From: Enterococcus hirae ATCC 9790 | GTDB lineage: Bacteria; Bacillota; Bacilli; Lactobacillales; Enterococcaceae | NCBI RefSeq assembly: GCF_000271405.2 | Contig: NC_018081.1 | Coordinates: 504,256 to 568,255 of the forward strand | Direction: 5' to 3' | DNA: 64,000 nt | Shown here: positions 24,241 through 34,131 of the stretch, piece after piece | Numbering within the stretch: position 1 is the stretch's first letter | How the letters are laid out: the number at the start of each line of letters is the position of its first letter | Program-made: the position numbers and the translations under genes | Notes under the pieces: generated by a model | Seen by the model: only the letters and a program-made list of their open reading frames with translations | Database searches by the model: none | Told to the model about the DNA's origin: nothing

Positions 24241-25602
24241 CTACATAAAATACCCCATAAACAATGAAGCGATGTTGAAATAGATCAAGACACTAGTCAA
24301 ATCACTCAAGGTGGTAATAAAAGGACCACTAGCCACGGCAGGATCAAACCCTAAGCGATCCATCAACATCGGAATCAAGCTTCCTGCCAAGTTGGCTACA
24401 GTAATCGCAAATAACATGGCAATCCCAATTACAAAGCCTAAAATAAAGTTATGCTTCCAAATTCCTACAATCAAAAAGATCGTCAAGCCAGTGATTGCCC
24501 CTGTCACAAGTCCTGTGAGTACTTCAGCTAGAATCAAACGGACAAAACCAGCATCTTTGTCGTCAGAAACAGCCAAACGGCGAACTGCAACCGCCAATGA
24601 TTGGGTGCCAGCATTCCCCGCAGTTCCGGTGATCAACGAAATGAAGACGGCTAAAATACTTGCTTCACTCACCAGTTCTTCGTAATGGCTGATCAACGAA
24701 GCCGTAGACATCCCTAAAAATAATAAGGTGATCAACCAAGGAAGACGTCTAGCAGCTGACTTCACGGGATTTTCATTGATTTCCTCAACATTGACCCCTG
24801 CCAAACCAGAGTAATCACTTGCAGCCTCATCATCAATAACATCAATAATATCATCAACTGTTACGATCCCCAGTAGATGGTCATCGTAATCTGTTACGGG
24901 TAATGCTAGAAAGTCATAATCACGAAAGGTTTGCGCGACATCTTCTTGGTCATCCCCCACATGGACGGATAACACACGTTCGCTCATCAAGTCAGAGATC
25001 ATTGCATCATCATCATTAACGATCAAATCCCGCAATGAAATAACTCCAACCAATTGTTCTTCTTGATTGACGACATAGATATAGTAAATGGTTTCAGCTA
25101 CATCTGCTTCGTTTTTTAAGACATACATCGCAGAACGAACCGTTTGATTCGCCACGATCGAAACAAATTCTGTCGTCATGATCGCGCCAGCTGTTTCATC
25201 TTCATAGTGTAACAACTCTTTGATTTCACTAGCATCGTCAGTAGTCATTAAACTTAAATATTTAGCGACTTGTTTTTTATCTAAGGTATTTAGCAAATCT
25301 ACCGCATTATCGGTATACATCTCTGAAAGCATTTCTGCAGCATAACTCGGACGCATCTCAGCTAAATACTCTTTCATATATTCATTGTCTTCTTCAATCA
25401 CATCAAACATATCTGCCAATTCTTTAGGAGATAAGTAGGAATAGATCAGTTGACGATCCTCTTCGTTCAGAGATTGATAGAATTGCCCCTGCTCGTAAAT
25501 ATGCATTTCCAGGAAACTATTTCTAAATTCCTGTAGGTTATTTTCTCTTAAATCCTGTAGTAACTGGGCAAATCGTTCCTCTAGTTCTTGATTTTCATCC
25601 AA
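24241..25602 (-). CDS. mgtE: magnesium transporter MgtE
   Basis: 453 residues. Cytoplasmic N domain (ELADMFDVIEEDNEYMKEYLAEMRPSYAAEMLSEM), CBS pair (TTEFVSIVANQTVRSAM...DDIIDVIDDE), plug helix and five transmembrane helices from about residue 285, with AGNAGTQSLAVAVR in the pore region. The start is TTG at 25602 behind GAGGTGA; no in-frame ATG has a site. The last gene of the leftward relQ-nadK-rluD-mgtE run. Confidence 0.93.
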   Translation of the reverse strand: MDENQELEERFAQLLQDLRENNLQEFRNSFLEMHIYEQGQFYQSLNEEDRQLIYSYLSPKELADMFDVIEEDNEYMKEYLAEMRPSYAAEMLSEMYTDNAVDLLNTLDKKQVAKYLSLMTTDDASEIKELLHYEDETAGAIMTTEFVSIVANQTVRSAMYVLKNEADVAETIYYIYVVNQEEQLVGVISLRDLIVNDDDAMISDLMSERVLSVHVGDDQEDVAQTFRDYDFLALPVTDYDDHLLGIVTVDDIIDVIDDEAASDYSGLAGVNVEEINENPVKSAARRLPWLITLLFLGMSTASLISHYEELVSEASILAVFISLITGTAGNAGTQSLAVAVRRLAVSDDKDAGFVRLILAEVLTGLVTGAITGLTIFLIVGIWKHNFILGFVIGIAMLFAITVANLAGSLIPMLMDRLGFDPAVASGPFITTLSDLTSVLIYFNIASLFMGYFM

Positions 25603-25619
25603 CTCTATCTCACCTCACC

Positions 25620-26519
25620 CTAACTTTCAAAATGCTGGAGAACAGTCGCCATATCTTTAGCCAAAGGCTGTTTAAATTCCAATCGTTCCTGTGTAAAAGG
25701 ATGATCAAAACGCAGGTCGTAACAATGTAAAGCTTGTCTTGCTATTCCAAGATCCATACGCCCACCATACATTTCATCTCCTAATAGCGCACAGCCAATT
25801 TCTGAAAAATGAACTCTGATTTGATGGGTTCTCCCCGTATGCAGTTGGATATCTACCAAAGCAACCTCTGCGGTGTTTTTCGTTAACCAATATTCGGTTT
25901 GTGCGCTTCGCCCAGCTGTCGAAACCATCCGTTTCAGTAAAGAAGATTGGTCTCTCGCAATTGGAAGGTCAATCCAGCCGTGGGGTGCCAATTTAGTTAT
26001 TTCGCCACTCACAAGTGCTTGGTATTTCTTCACAAATCGTTTTTCTCGAAGCTGTACATCTAACTTTGCATGAGCAAAGCCATGTTTGGCAAACAACATC
26101 AACCCAGAAGTATCCCGATCTAGTCTTGTCACCACATGAATGACTTGATTTTCGTAACCTTGTCGTTTGTAATAAGCTTTTACTCGATTAGCCATCGTAT
26201 AGTTTGGATGATATTGTGCTGGAATCGAAGAGACGCCAGCTGGTTTATTCACAACTAAAAGATGTTCATCTTCGTAAACGATCTCGATCGGTGTTTCATC
26301 TAAAAGCACCGTTTCATGTTCGCCTTCTGCTGGAATGACAATCGTTACCTTATCATTGTACGATAGAGAAAACAAGACATTTTCAGTTTGACCATTTACT
26401 TTGATCTCGCCACCTTGAAATTTGATTTTCGCTAACAAACCTTTAGAAATTCCTTTTTCTTTTAAAAAATATTTTATCTGCTGCGGATGATTTTTTTCAT
26501 ACGTCCACACAAATTCCAT
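25620..26519 (-). CDS. RluA/RluD-family pseudouridine synthase
   Basis: 299 residues from ATG 26519, one base after the nadK stop (an in-frame GTG at 26534 would overlap). S4-like N-terminus (FLKEKGISKGLLAKIKFQGGEIKVNGQ) and catalytic HVVTRLDRDTSGLMLFAKH with the active Asp in RLDRDTSG. Modifies rRNA or tRNA uridine; target site unknown. Confidence 0.9.
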   Translation of the reverse strand: MEFVWTYEKNHPQQIKYFLKEKGISKGLLAKIKFQGGEIKVNGQTENVLFSLSYNDKVTIVIPAEGEHETVLLDETPIEIVYEDEHLLVVNKPAGVSSIPAQYHPNYTMANRVKAYYKRQGYENQVIHVVTRLDRDTSGLMLFAKHGFAHAKLDVQLREKRFVKKYQALVSGEITKLAPHGWIDLPIARDQSSLLKRMVSTAGRSAQTEYWLTKNTAEVALVDIQLHTGRTHQIRVHFSEIGCALLGDEMYGGRMDLGIARQALHCYDLRFDHPFTQERLEFKQPLAKDMATVLQHFES

Positions 26520-26520
26520 G

Positions 26521-27318
26521 TTATCCCTCACCAATAAAGGAATCTTTTACACGATGCCAAAAATGCATATGGCGATAAGAAGCAAAATGAATTCGCTCTT
26601 TTGCAATGCGATAATAGATGGAACGAATATTCGATTCCTTAATATCCAATTGGTCGACTGTAACAAGATAATCCTCTGTATTTTCTAATTTGATTTCCAG
26701 CCATTCGTCTTGTGCGATGACCATAGGCGAACCGAGTGTACGAAAGACTCGATTATTTAATGAAGCAATTTCAGTTAACTGAAAGGCATTGATACTCGGA
26801 TGAATAACTGCCCCGCCGATACTTTTATTATAAGCGGTTGAACCTGTTGGCGTAGACACAGCCAATCCGTCCCCTCTGAAACTTTCAAACAATTCATTTT
26901 TGATATATACATCGGCAACCATCGTCCGATTTGATCGTTTAATCGTGGATTCATTCAAAGCCAAGAAATGTTTTGCCGGCTTATCATCTAAATAACTGAT
27001 CTTTATATCGAGCAAAGGATAACTTACACTTTGTTCTTGATTGGTCTGTAAGCTATTGACTAATTCTTCCAATTCATAGTCACGCCAATCCGTATAAAAA
27101 CCTAAGTGCCCTGTATGGACCCCTAAAAAACGAACTTCATTTAATAGATGGCTATACTTGTGAAAAGCGGACAATAACGTCCCATCACCACCTACGGAAA
27201 TCACTAAATCGGGGCGTTGTCCGTCGATTTGAATAGCCGATTGTGTCAAAAGAGCTTTCAATCGTTCGGTAACTTCAATTGTTTTCGCTTCTTGGTTATG
27301 AACGATCGCTACTTTCAT
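26521..27318 (-). CDS. nadK: NAD kinase
   Basis: 265 residues with VISVGGDGTLLSAFHKY (GGDG), NESTIKR and PTGSTAYNKSIGG (NE/D and TPTGSTAY motifs). Makes NADP from NAD and ATP. It overlaps relQ by 23 bases, so the two are translationally linked; GGAGG lies inside relQ. Confidence 0.96.
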   Translation of the reverse strand: MKVAIVHNQEAKTIEVTERLKALLTQSAIQIDGQRPDLVISVGGDGTLLSAFHKYSHLLNEVRFLGVHTGHLGFYTDWRDYELEELVNSLQTNQEQSVSYPLLDIKISYLDDKPAKHFLALNESTIKRSNRTMVADVYIKNELFESFRGDGLAVSTPTGSTAYNKSIGGAVIHPSINAFQLTEIASLNNRVFRTLGSPMVIAQDEWLEIKLENTEDYLVTVDQLDIKESNIRSIYYRIAKERIHFASYRHMHFWHRVKDSFIGEG

Positions 27319-27997
27319 CCGTGGCCTCCTCTTTTTTCTCTCGATTTAATACGGTACGATAGTAAACGTCATCTCGTTTTCCTCTACCATGGGAAAACAG
27401 ACGTTGAGCTTCTTGGATTTCTTCCCGAATATTGGACATTTCTTCGTCCAATTGATAAGCCGCTTCTGCCGCACGTTGGAGTCTTTCACTCATTTCTTCA
27501 GGAAACACGCCTTGATATTTATAGTTCAATGAGTGTTCGATTGTCGCCCAAAAGTTCATAGCTAACGTCCGGATTTGAATTTCAGCTAAAATTTTCTTTT
27601 CGCCACTGATCAACTGAACAGGATACTCAATCACTAAATGATACGAACGATACCCACTGGCTTTTTTATTTGTAATATAATCTCTTTCTTGAATCACTTT
27701 CATATCTTTTCTTTTACGAATGATATCTACTACTTGGTAGATATCTTCTACAAACTGACACATGATTCGTAATCCAGCAATATCAGACATTTCTTCTTCT
27801 AAACGGCTCATCGGAATATGACGCAGCTGTGATTTTGTCACAATGCTATCGACTGGTTTGACTCGTCCAGTAACAAACTCAATCGGAACATGTCGGTTTT
27901 GTTCTCTGAATTGCTTACGGATCCCGCGTAACTTTACTTTTAATTCTGATACTGTTTGTTCATACGGTGCTAAAAACTCTTCCCAATCTCGTTCCAT
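27296..27997 (-). CDS. relQ: small alarmone synthetase RelQ (ppGpp synthetase)
   Basis: 233 residues, synthetase-only RelA/SpoT fold: VTGRVKPVDSIVTKSQLR, DIAGLRIMCQFVEDIYQV, DYITNKKASGYRSYHLVIEYP and EIQIRTLAMNFWATIEHSLNYKYQ. Makes (p)ppGpp from GTP/GDP without a hydrolase domain, forming tetramers by family. First gene of the leftward cluster that continues to nadK. Divergent from the CYTH gene. Confidence 0.96.
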   Translation of the reverse strand: MERDWEEFLAPYEQTVSELKVKLRGIRKQFREQNRHVPIEFVTGRVKPVDSIVTKSQLRHIPMSRLEEEMSDIAGLRIMCQFVEDIYQVVDIIRKRKDMKVIQERDYITNKKASGYRSYHLVIEYPVQLISGEKKILAEIQIRTLAMNFWATIEHSLNYKYQGVFPEEMSERLQRAAEAAYQLDEEMSNIREEIQEAQRLFSHGRGKRDDVYYRTVLNREKKEEATDESSDRS

Positions 27998-28127
27998 CGC
28001 TGATCCCTCTACTTCGTTAACATTCTTTTCTATTTTAACATATAAATGAAGTTTTTTTGTACCTCTCGGCTTTTTGTATTGACCAAAAAGGAAAAATTAG
28101 GCAGAATGAATGAAAGGGGCGATCATT

Positions 28128-28703
28128 ATGTCTGAAATGTTAGAAATTGAATACAAGTCCATGCTGACGCAACAAGAATATAGTCAATTGATCCAGTATT
28201 ATCAACTAAAACCAGAAGATTTTACGGTTCAAACGAATATCTATTTTGATACACCAGATGGACAGCTAGCACAAAAAAATTGTGGATTACGCATCCGATT
28301 ACTTGAAGATCGGGCAGAATATACACTAAAAACACCTGCAAAAGAAGGAAAACTTGAAACCACTGATACTTTAAGCAAAGAGGAAGCACTCTCTTTCATT
28401 GAGCAACGTCAATTACCACGTCAGGGTGCTGTTTTTCAAAAATTGTTAGAATTGGCTGTTCCTTCGGATGAATTGGGCAAAATTGGAGACATTACTACCA
28501 AACGTGCGGAATTTCACATTGAGGAAGGTCTTTTAGCGATTGATGAAAGTTTTGGAGAACAATTACATGATTTTGAACTGGAGTTAGAAGTATCTGATGC
28601 TACTCTTGGTAAATCTGCCTTTTTAGCGTTTTTGGAAAGACATTCTTTCCCTTATCGACCAGCTAAAAATAAAATTCAACGGATGCTAGCAGCGAAAAAT
28701 TAA
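28128..28703 (+). CDS. CYTH-domain protein (YjbK-like)
   Basis: 191 residues from ATG 28128 (AAAGGGG upstream; an in-frame ATG at 28110 overlaps this site). EIEYKS near the N-terminus is the CYTH ExExK signature; TNIYFDTPDGQLAQKNCGLRIR and EYTLKTPAKEG supply further tunnel residues. Probable triphosphatase acting on inorganic tripolyphosphate or nucleotides. Neighbour of relQ as in Bacillus and Listeria. Confidence 0.85.
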   Translation: MSEMLEIEYKSMLTQQEYSQLIQYYQLKPEDFTVQTNIYFDTPDGQLAQKNCGLRIRLLEDRAEYTLKTPAKEGKLETTDTLSKEEALSFIEQRQLPRQGAVFQKLLELAVPSDELGKIGDITTKRAEFHIEEGLLAIDESFGEQLHDFELELEVSDATLGKSAFLAFLERHSFPYRPAKNKIQRMLAAKN

Positions 28704-28820
28704 AGTTCTATCATTTTCACAAGGCACTTGAGTTCATTTTTTATCATTTTTCTGTTAAGTTATACGTTGTGAATAAAAGAATTCACGAGTTGTATAGAAT
28801 CTATTTTGGGGGAGATTCAT

Positions 28821-29492
28821 ATGATCGAAATCTATTTATTTGTTAATCCTTTGGGGAAACATTGTTTTACACTAGAACAATAGTTATTACAATTTATTGA
28901 AGAAGAGTACGGAAAAACATCCAAAGAAAAGATGCAATTTCGTTTTCTGCCTTTAGTTAATTTGCAGACAATTGGGGATGTCATGCAACGTAACGGAATT
29001 TCTCAAAACGACCTCGTTACGCGTAACCACTTATTTTCAACTACCTATTCTGCTGCGTTAGACTGTAAAGCGGCACAGTTCCAAGGTAAGAAAAAAGGAC
29101 GTCAATTTTTGATCAAAATGCAAGAAGCTGTAGGTTGTAATAAAGTACCGTATTCTCCAGAACTTGCTGAATCACTTTTTGCAGAAGTCGGCGGCGATAT
29201 CGAGATGTTCAAAGAAGATCGTCAATCCGAGTTTGTTAAAGAAGTTTTTTTCTCTGATCAAAAAATTGCTCGAGAAATGGGCATCACCAAACATCCTTCT
29301 GCTGTAGTGTATAACTACTCCTGTGAACAAGACTTCGGTGTCTTAATTGAAGGCACAAATACAGTCCGAAAAATAAAAGAACTTTGTAAGACTAAAAATG
29401 ATTCTTATCAAATTTTTGATGGTGAACATTTACATACAAATGATTCTCGCTTACAACCAGGAAGTAGCCATTTATATTTACTCTCTAACTAA
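28821..29492 (+). pseudogene. spxH: SpxH/YjbH-like ClpXP adaptor, in-frame stop at codon 21
   Basis: ATG at 28821 behind GGGGGAG opens MIEIYLFVNPLGKHCFTLEQ, then TAG (28881-28883), then LLQFIEEEYGKTSKEKMQFRFLPLVNLQTIGDVMQRN in the same frame to 29492. The N-terminus is the DsbA-family fold of SpxH with its Cys in NPLGKHC. The protein would deliver Spx to ClpXP and tune the thiol-stress regulon. With the stop, only reinitiation (e.g. ATG 28932, no good site) could make a fragment without the Cys. Position next to CYTH/relQ is conserved. Confidence 0.8.
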
Positions 29493-29522
29493 TCACGTCA
29501 AGAACCATTCGTTTCACTAACT

Positions 29523-29568
29523 AACCGTTTTTCAAGTACTTAGATCGCTAAGTATTCGAAAAACGGTT
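29523..29568. terminator. terminator after spxH
   Basis: AACCGTTTTTC.AGTACTTAG / CTAAGTATTCGAAAAACGGTT, about 20 paired bases with a 4-base loop. Confidence 0.75.
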
Positions 29569-29685
29569 ATTTGGTGCTTGTAGAAAAACATGGGAATCTT
29601 TACCAACATGGACTAATAGCATCGTCTGAGGTTGAGATAAAAGTGTGTAGCATCAAGAAATAAGAAAGAGTTTTTCGAAAAACGA

Positions 29686-29756
29686 CAAAAAGCAATCGCA
29701 TCCTTCAGAAAATAGCTGATGCCATTTTCGACCGATACGACTGCTTTTTTAATGTT
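29686..29756 (-). terminator. hairpin ahead of the DJ-1-like gene end
   Basis: AAAAAGCA.TCG / CGA.TGCTTTTTT arms flank a 45-base interior. Probable terminator for the PfpI-like gene and the pheA side. Confidence 0.45.
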
Positions 29757-29775
29757 TAGAACTAAACTTTTCAAA

Positions 29776-30288
29776 TTAGTTTGCTAGTGCTTCAACGATT
29801 GCTTCGTTAAATGCTGGAATATCATCAGGATTTCGGCTAGTAATCAAGCCTCGATCAATTACCACTGGCTCATCCTTCACGACGGCACCAGCATATTCGA
29901 TATCTGGACGTACCGTATCATAAGCTGTCATTGTCCGTCCTTCAGTTAAACCTGTTTGAATAAATAGTTGTGGACCGTGACAAATTGCAAATAACGGTTG
30001 ATCATTTTTTAAAAAGTAAGAAACAAAATCAACGAATCGTTGATCTGCTCGTAATTGATCCGGTGAAAATCCCCCTGGTATCAATAGCGCATCGAAGTCT
30101 TCAGGAGAAACATCTGCAATACTTTGTTCGACTGTGAATTCTGCGCCTTTTTTTCCTTTGATTGTTTGATTTCCTTCAAACCCAATCAAAGTCACTGTAT
30201 GTCCAGCCTTTTCTAGTGCTTCTTTCGGTGACGTTAGTTCCACATCTTCAACTAAATCTGTAACGATTGCTGCAACTTTTTTTGCCAT
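29776..30288 (-). CDS. DJ-1/PfpI family protein
   Basis: 170 residues. VAAIVTDLVEDVELTSPKEALEKAGHTVTLIG, LLIPGGFSPDQLR and LFAICHGPQLFIQTG, with the reactive Cys in AICHGPQ. The group includes PfpI-type and glyoxalase/deglycase-like enzymes of stress response. Monocistronic, between spxH and pheA. Confidence 0.88.
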   Translation of the reverse strand: MAKKVAAIVTDLVEDVELTSPKEALEKAGHTVTLIGFEGNQTIKGKKGAEFTVEQSIADVSPEDFDALLIPGGFSPDQLRADQRFVDFVSYFLKNDQPLFAICHGPQLFIQTGLTEGRTMTAYDTVRPDIEYAGAVVKDEPVVIDRGLITSRNPDDIPAFNEAIVEALAN

Positions 30289-30404
30289 TTGTTCTCTTCC
30301 TTTCTTATCGCTTAATTCAAGCCTAAAGGAATTTATTCAAGTGTGCAAATCATCTGTTTGGACTAAAGAGCGGTTTTTGTCTCCGTCCATCTTGTTGCTT
30401 TTAG

Positions 30405-31250
30405 TCATTCATCGATGTGATAAACCGGATAACAACCAACCAAATGCGTAGGATAGCCTTGCTCTTTTAGCACTTCCATCAGCTCATTCACCTTGTCGAT
30501 CTTGTCATCGATAGCAACATCGATAACAAAAAAGTATTCGCCTAACCGCGTTTTTTGTGGGCGTGATTCGATTTTTGTTAAATTCACTTGATTATTAGCA
30601 AAGACCGAAAGAACTTGATAAAGCGCCCCAGGTTTATTTTCTGGCAAATCCACAAAGAATGTCGCTTTATGACTGTTTTTTTGTAATTTTGCATCAACAG
30701 GCGCGGCACTTAGAACCCAAAAACGGGTCTCATTAGTTGCAATGGACTGGATATCTGATTGCACGATGGTCAACCCAAATTCGTTTGCAGCTTCTTTGGA
30801 GCCGATCGCACCTAGACATTCTTCTGGATGGGTTGCTACTTGCCGGGCTCCTTGGGCAGTGGAACCTACTTGTTCAATCTCGACCTTTGGAAAATTTGCC
30901 CGTAGAAAAAGTTGTGATTGGGCTAATGCTTGCGGATGACTACAAATCTTTGTGATATTTCGCCAGTTGGCTTGTTGGGTCGGATGGACCATCAATTGTT
31001 GTCGGATCGGCAGAACGATTTCTCCTTGAATAGAAGGTAATGTCTCATACACATGAACAAGTGTTGGCAAAACAGAACCTTCAATCGTATTTTCGATCGG
31101 CACCATTGCATAAGTAATCTCTTTTTCTAATTGTGCCTCGATCAAATCAATCAAGGAATCATAAGAAAGAAAAGTACCTTGTTTGAAATAACGTGTGGCT
31201 GCACTATAAGTAAAGGAACCTTTAGGACCTAGATACCCAATTTTCATCAT
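30405..31250 (-). CDS. pheA: prephenate dehydratase
   Basis: 281 residues. [21 protein letters not shown] opening, VPIENTIEGSV, and GSTAQGARQVATHPEE in the catalytic half; the C-terminal ACT domain has KPGALYQVLSVFANNQVNLTKIESRPQK, the phenylalanine-sensing ESRP motif. Converts prephenate to phenylpyruvate. Overlaps aroK by 29 bases; last gene of the aro operon. Either ATG of the doublet at 31250/31247 may start it. Confidence 0.96.
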   Translation of the reverse strand: MMKIGYLGPKGSFTYSAATRYFKQGTFLSYDSLIDLIEAQLEKEITYAMVPIENTIEGSVLPTLVHVYETLPSIQGEIVLPIRQQLMVHPTQQANWRNITKICSHPQALAQSQLFLRANFPKVEIEQVGSTAQGARQVATHPEECLGAIGSKEAANEFGLTIVQSDIQSIATNETRFWVLSAAPVDAKLQKNSHKATFFVDLPENKPGALYQVLSVFANNQVNLTKIESRPQKTRLGEYFFVIDVAIDDKIDKVNELMEVLKEQGYPTHLVGCYPVYHIDE

Positions 31251-31752
31251 TATTTTCTACCCACTTTATGATTTCTGTGATAATTTCGTCTGGCAATTTC
31301 TTAGACGTATCTATCGTGATTTTTGCTAAACTTTTGTATATTTTTTCCCGTTCCCACATGATCTCACGTAGTTTTGTGTCACTATTCTTTAACGCTAACG
31401 GTCGAATATTTGTTTGATCTTGTCGTATCCGTTCGATCAAGATATCGGCTTCTCCTTTTAAATAAATGACTTGTTGCTGTTTTAATAGTTCCTGATTTTC
31501 TTTCTGTAAGACAACCCCGCCACCAGTAGCGATCACTGCCTTTTTTTGTAAAATTGTTTTTAAAAGAGCGGTTTCGTGGTCGCGAAACGCGGCTTCTCCG
31601 AAGGTAGCAAAGTATTGCTCAATGGAACAGCCTAATTGTTGAACTAAATAGTCATCCATATCGATGACTGGTTGATCCAATCGAGCCGCTAATTTTTTAC
31701 TGATCGTCGTCTTACCAGCGCCCATAAAACCGATCAATACAAGTGACGTCAT
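31222..31752 (-). CDS. aroK: shikimate kinase
   Basis: 176 residues with Walker [43 protein letters not shown] (shikimate-binding) and ATGGGVVLQ. Phosphorylates shikimate for EPSP synthase, whose gene overlaps its start by 4 bases. Confidence 0.96.
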   Translation of the reverse strand: MTSLVLIGFMGAGKTTISKKLAARLDQPVIDMDDYLVQQLGCSIEQYFATFGEAAFRDHETALLKTILQKKAVIATGGGVVLQKENQELLKQQQVIYLKGEADILIERIRQDQTNIRPLALKNSDTKLREIMWEREKIYKSLAKITIDTSKKLPDEIITEIIKWVENNDENWVSRS

Positions 31753-33035
31753 GATGGGTCCTCCTGAACCAATTTGGCTAGATCCGTAAAAAATTCAGGA
31801 TATGAAATATTGACTGCTTCAGGATTGAGTAGTTCGACAGGTTCTGCGGTTAGTAAAGCGGCGATTTGTAACATCATCCCAATTCGATGGTCCCCATGGC
31901 TATCCACTGTCGCTCCATGTAAAGATGTTGGTCCGTGAATAATCAAACCATCTTCTGTCGGTTCAATGTTCGCACCCATTTTCGTTAATTCTTCCGCAGT
32001 TGCATCAATCCGATTCGTTTCTTTGACTTTTAATTCCTGAGCATCACGAATGATGGTTGTGCCTGTTGCTTGAGTAGCAGCTAATGCAATGATTGGTAAC
32101 TCATCAATCAAGCGTGGGATGATTTCTCCCTGGATCTCACAAGCATGGAGTTGCGCAGAACGGACAATCAAATCTGCTGCTTGATTTTGCTCATCCAGCT
32201 GTCTTTCTTCAATATTAGCACCCATTTGCATCAACACATCGAGAATCCCTGTCCGTGTCGGATTGATTCCTACTTGTTTTAAGAGGACTTCACTGTTTGC
32301 TAAAATACTTGCTGCGACGAGATAAAACGCAGCCGAAGAAATATCCCCTGGGACAGTGACTTCTTGTCCGATCAACTGCTGTGGTCCAGTGACTATAATT
32401 TCTTTTCCTTCCACTTGGATCTTCCCACCGAATTGTTTGATCATCTCTTCGGTATGGTTCCTTGACTGTTCTTTCTCGATGATTTTAGTGGTCCCTTCGG
32501 CTTGTAAAGCTGCAAAAAGGATAGCAGACTTCACTTGCGCACTAGCAATGGGCATGTGATACTCGATCCCGTGCAATGTATTTCCAGTTACTTTTAGTGG
32601 AGGAAATTCAGCTTCGGCCGTTCCTTGTAAATCAGCACCCATCTCACGCAATGGCTTCATCACACGTTCCATCGGACGGCGATTCAAAGAAGCATCCCCT
32701 GCAATCTCAGAAGTAAATGGACAGCCTGCTAAAATTCCTAATACTAAGCGCATCGTTGTGCCAGAATTTCCTGCATCTAGCCTAGAAGATGGTGCTGTTA
32801 ATCCTTCAAATCCTTTTCCTTCAATCATGATTTGTTCATTTTTTTCGGTAATACGTACCCCTAATTGCTTAAAAACTGCAATCGTACTTAAACAATCTTC
32901 AGCTTTTAAAAAATTGTTGACGATCGTAGTTCCTTTGCTGATCGCACCAAACATGATGCTGCGATGGGAAATCGATTTATCAGCAGGAATCACTAATTCT
33001 CCATTGATCCCATTTTTAGCTGTCAATAGTTTCAT
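31749..33035 (-). CDS. aroA: 3-phosphoshikimate 1-carboxyvinyltransferase (EPSP synthase)
   Basis: 428 residues. [57 protein letters not shown] and [13 protein letters not shown] are the substrate-binding signatures. Joins shikimate-3-phosphate with PEP. Intact. Follows tyrA after a few bases. Confidence 0.97.
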   Translation of the reverse strand: MKLLTAKNGINGELVIPADKSISHRSIMFGAISKGTTIVNNFLKAEDCLSTIAVFKQLGVRITEKNEQIMIEGKGFEGLTAPSSRLDAGNSGTTMRLVLGILAGCPFTSEIAGDASLNRRPMERVMKPLREMGADLQGTAEAEFPPLKVTGNTLHGIEYHMPIASAQVKSAILFAALQAEGTTKIIEKEQSRNHTEEMIKQFGGKIQVEGKEIIVTGPQQLIGQEVTVPGDISSAAFYLVAASILANSEVLLKQVGINPTRTGILDVLMQMGANIEERQLDEQNQAADLIVRSAQLHACEIQGEIIPRLIDELPIIALAATQATGTTIIRDAQELKVKETNRIDATAEELTKMGANIEPTEDGLIIHGPTSLHGATVDSHGDHRIGMMLQIAALLTAEPVELLNPEAVNISYPEFFTDLAKLVQEDPS

Positions 33036-33039
33036 GACT

Positions 33040-34119
33040 TCAACTCCTTATCCAACAATGAAATTTTTCGGCTTCGATCAGCTTCTGTCCTTTAAGTAAA
33101 TCCGCTTGATTTTTAAAAGACAACTCTAACACACCAAAAATATCTTCTCTTGTTTCTTGGATGCTCAAATTAATAATGGAAAGATTTGCCTGACTTAGTA
33201 CGTTAGTAACTTTTGCGACAGCACCAGCGATATCGGGAATATCGACATATAAATCATAAAAAGCTGGAATCGCTCCTTGTTTTTTCCGGGGCAACTGATC
33301 CCGTGTTTGTTTTGCCTGCACAAAGAACTCTTGAATTGCCGATTGGTTTTGATCAATCAGTTCCTGTTTTAACGTTTCCATTGCGCCTTGCCAGTCTTCC
33401 ATCAACTGAATCATCATTTCTTGGTTCGTCATTAAAATATCCGTCCACATTTGGGGATCTGATGAAGCAATCCGTGTAATATCCCGGAATCCGCCAGCGG
33501 CTAATTGTGAGGCACGTGGATATTTTTGATTCAGCTGCTCACTGATTTGTACTAATCCTGAAGCGACAATATGTGGCAAATGACTTAGCACCCCAACGAT
33601 CTCATCGTGATCTTTGGCAGTTAAGCGAACAAACTTTGCTCGAGTAGGACGTAGTAAAGCGATCAGTTCTTCTGTACGTTCACTTTGACAGTCATCCGTT
33701 ACGATATAATACGCTTCTTCAAATAAATACGGATTGCCTGCTTTTACTCCTGATTTATGTGAACCAGCCATCGGATGCCCACCAATAAAATCAAATGGGA
33801 GTTGCTTCGCTAGCGCCATTATCGTCGCTTTCGTACTTCCGGTATCACTTACTAATACTGTTTCTTTCAAGGGAAGTGTCGCCAATCAGTTGAGATACTC
33901 CAAGCTAACTTGAACTGGAACGGCAAGGATAATCACATCCATTTGACTAGCTGCCTCGATCCCTGTGACAACCTGATCGACTAACTGTGTTTTTTCCGCT
34001 ATTTCTCTTGTTTCTTCTGAATGATCCCAGCCATAAAGGGTAATTGCTGACCCTTTGATCGCTCGGCATAAGGAAGCGCCAATCAGACCCAATCCTATGA
34101 CAAACACCTTTTTTTTCAT
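33040..34119 (-). pseudogene. tyrA: prephenate dehydrogenase, in-frame TGA
   Basis: Codons 1-77 (MKKKVFVIGLGLIGASLCRAIKG..., Rossmann GxGxxG) end at a TGA (33888-33886). The same frame continues directly as LATLPLKETVLVSDTGSTKATIMALAKQLPFDFIGGHPMAGSHKSGV and on to a C-terminal ACT-like domain (DIPDIAGAVAKVTNVLSQANLSIINLSIQ). Without the stop this is a normal 360-residue TyrA. It oxidises prephenate to hydroxyphenylpyruvate for tyrosine. The TGA predicts tyrosine auxotrophy unless read through or a sequencing fault. Confidence 0.88.
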
Positions 34120-34131
34120 CGCTACCTCCGA

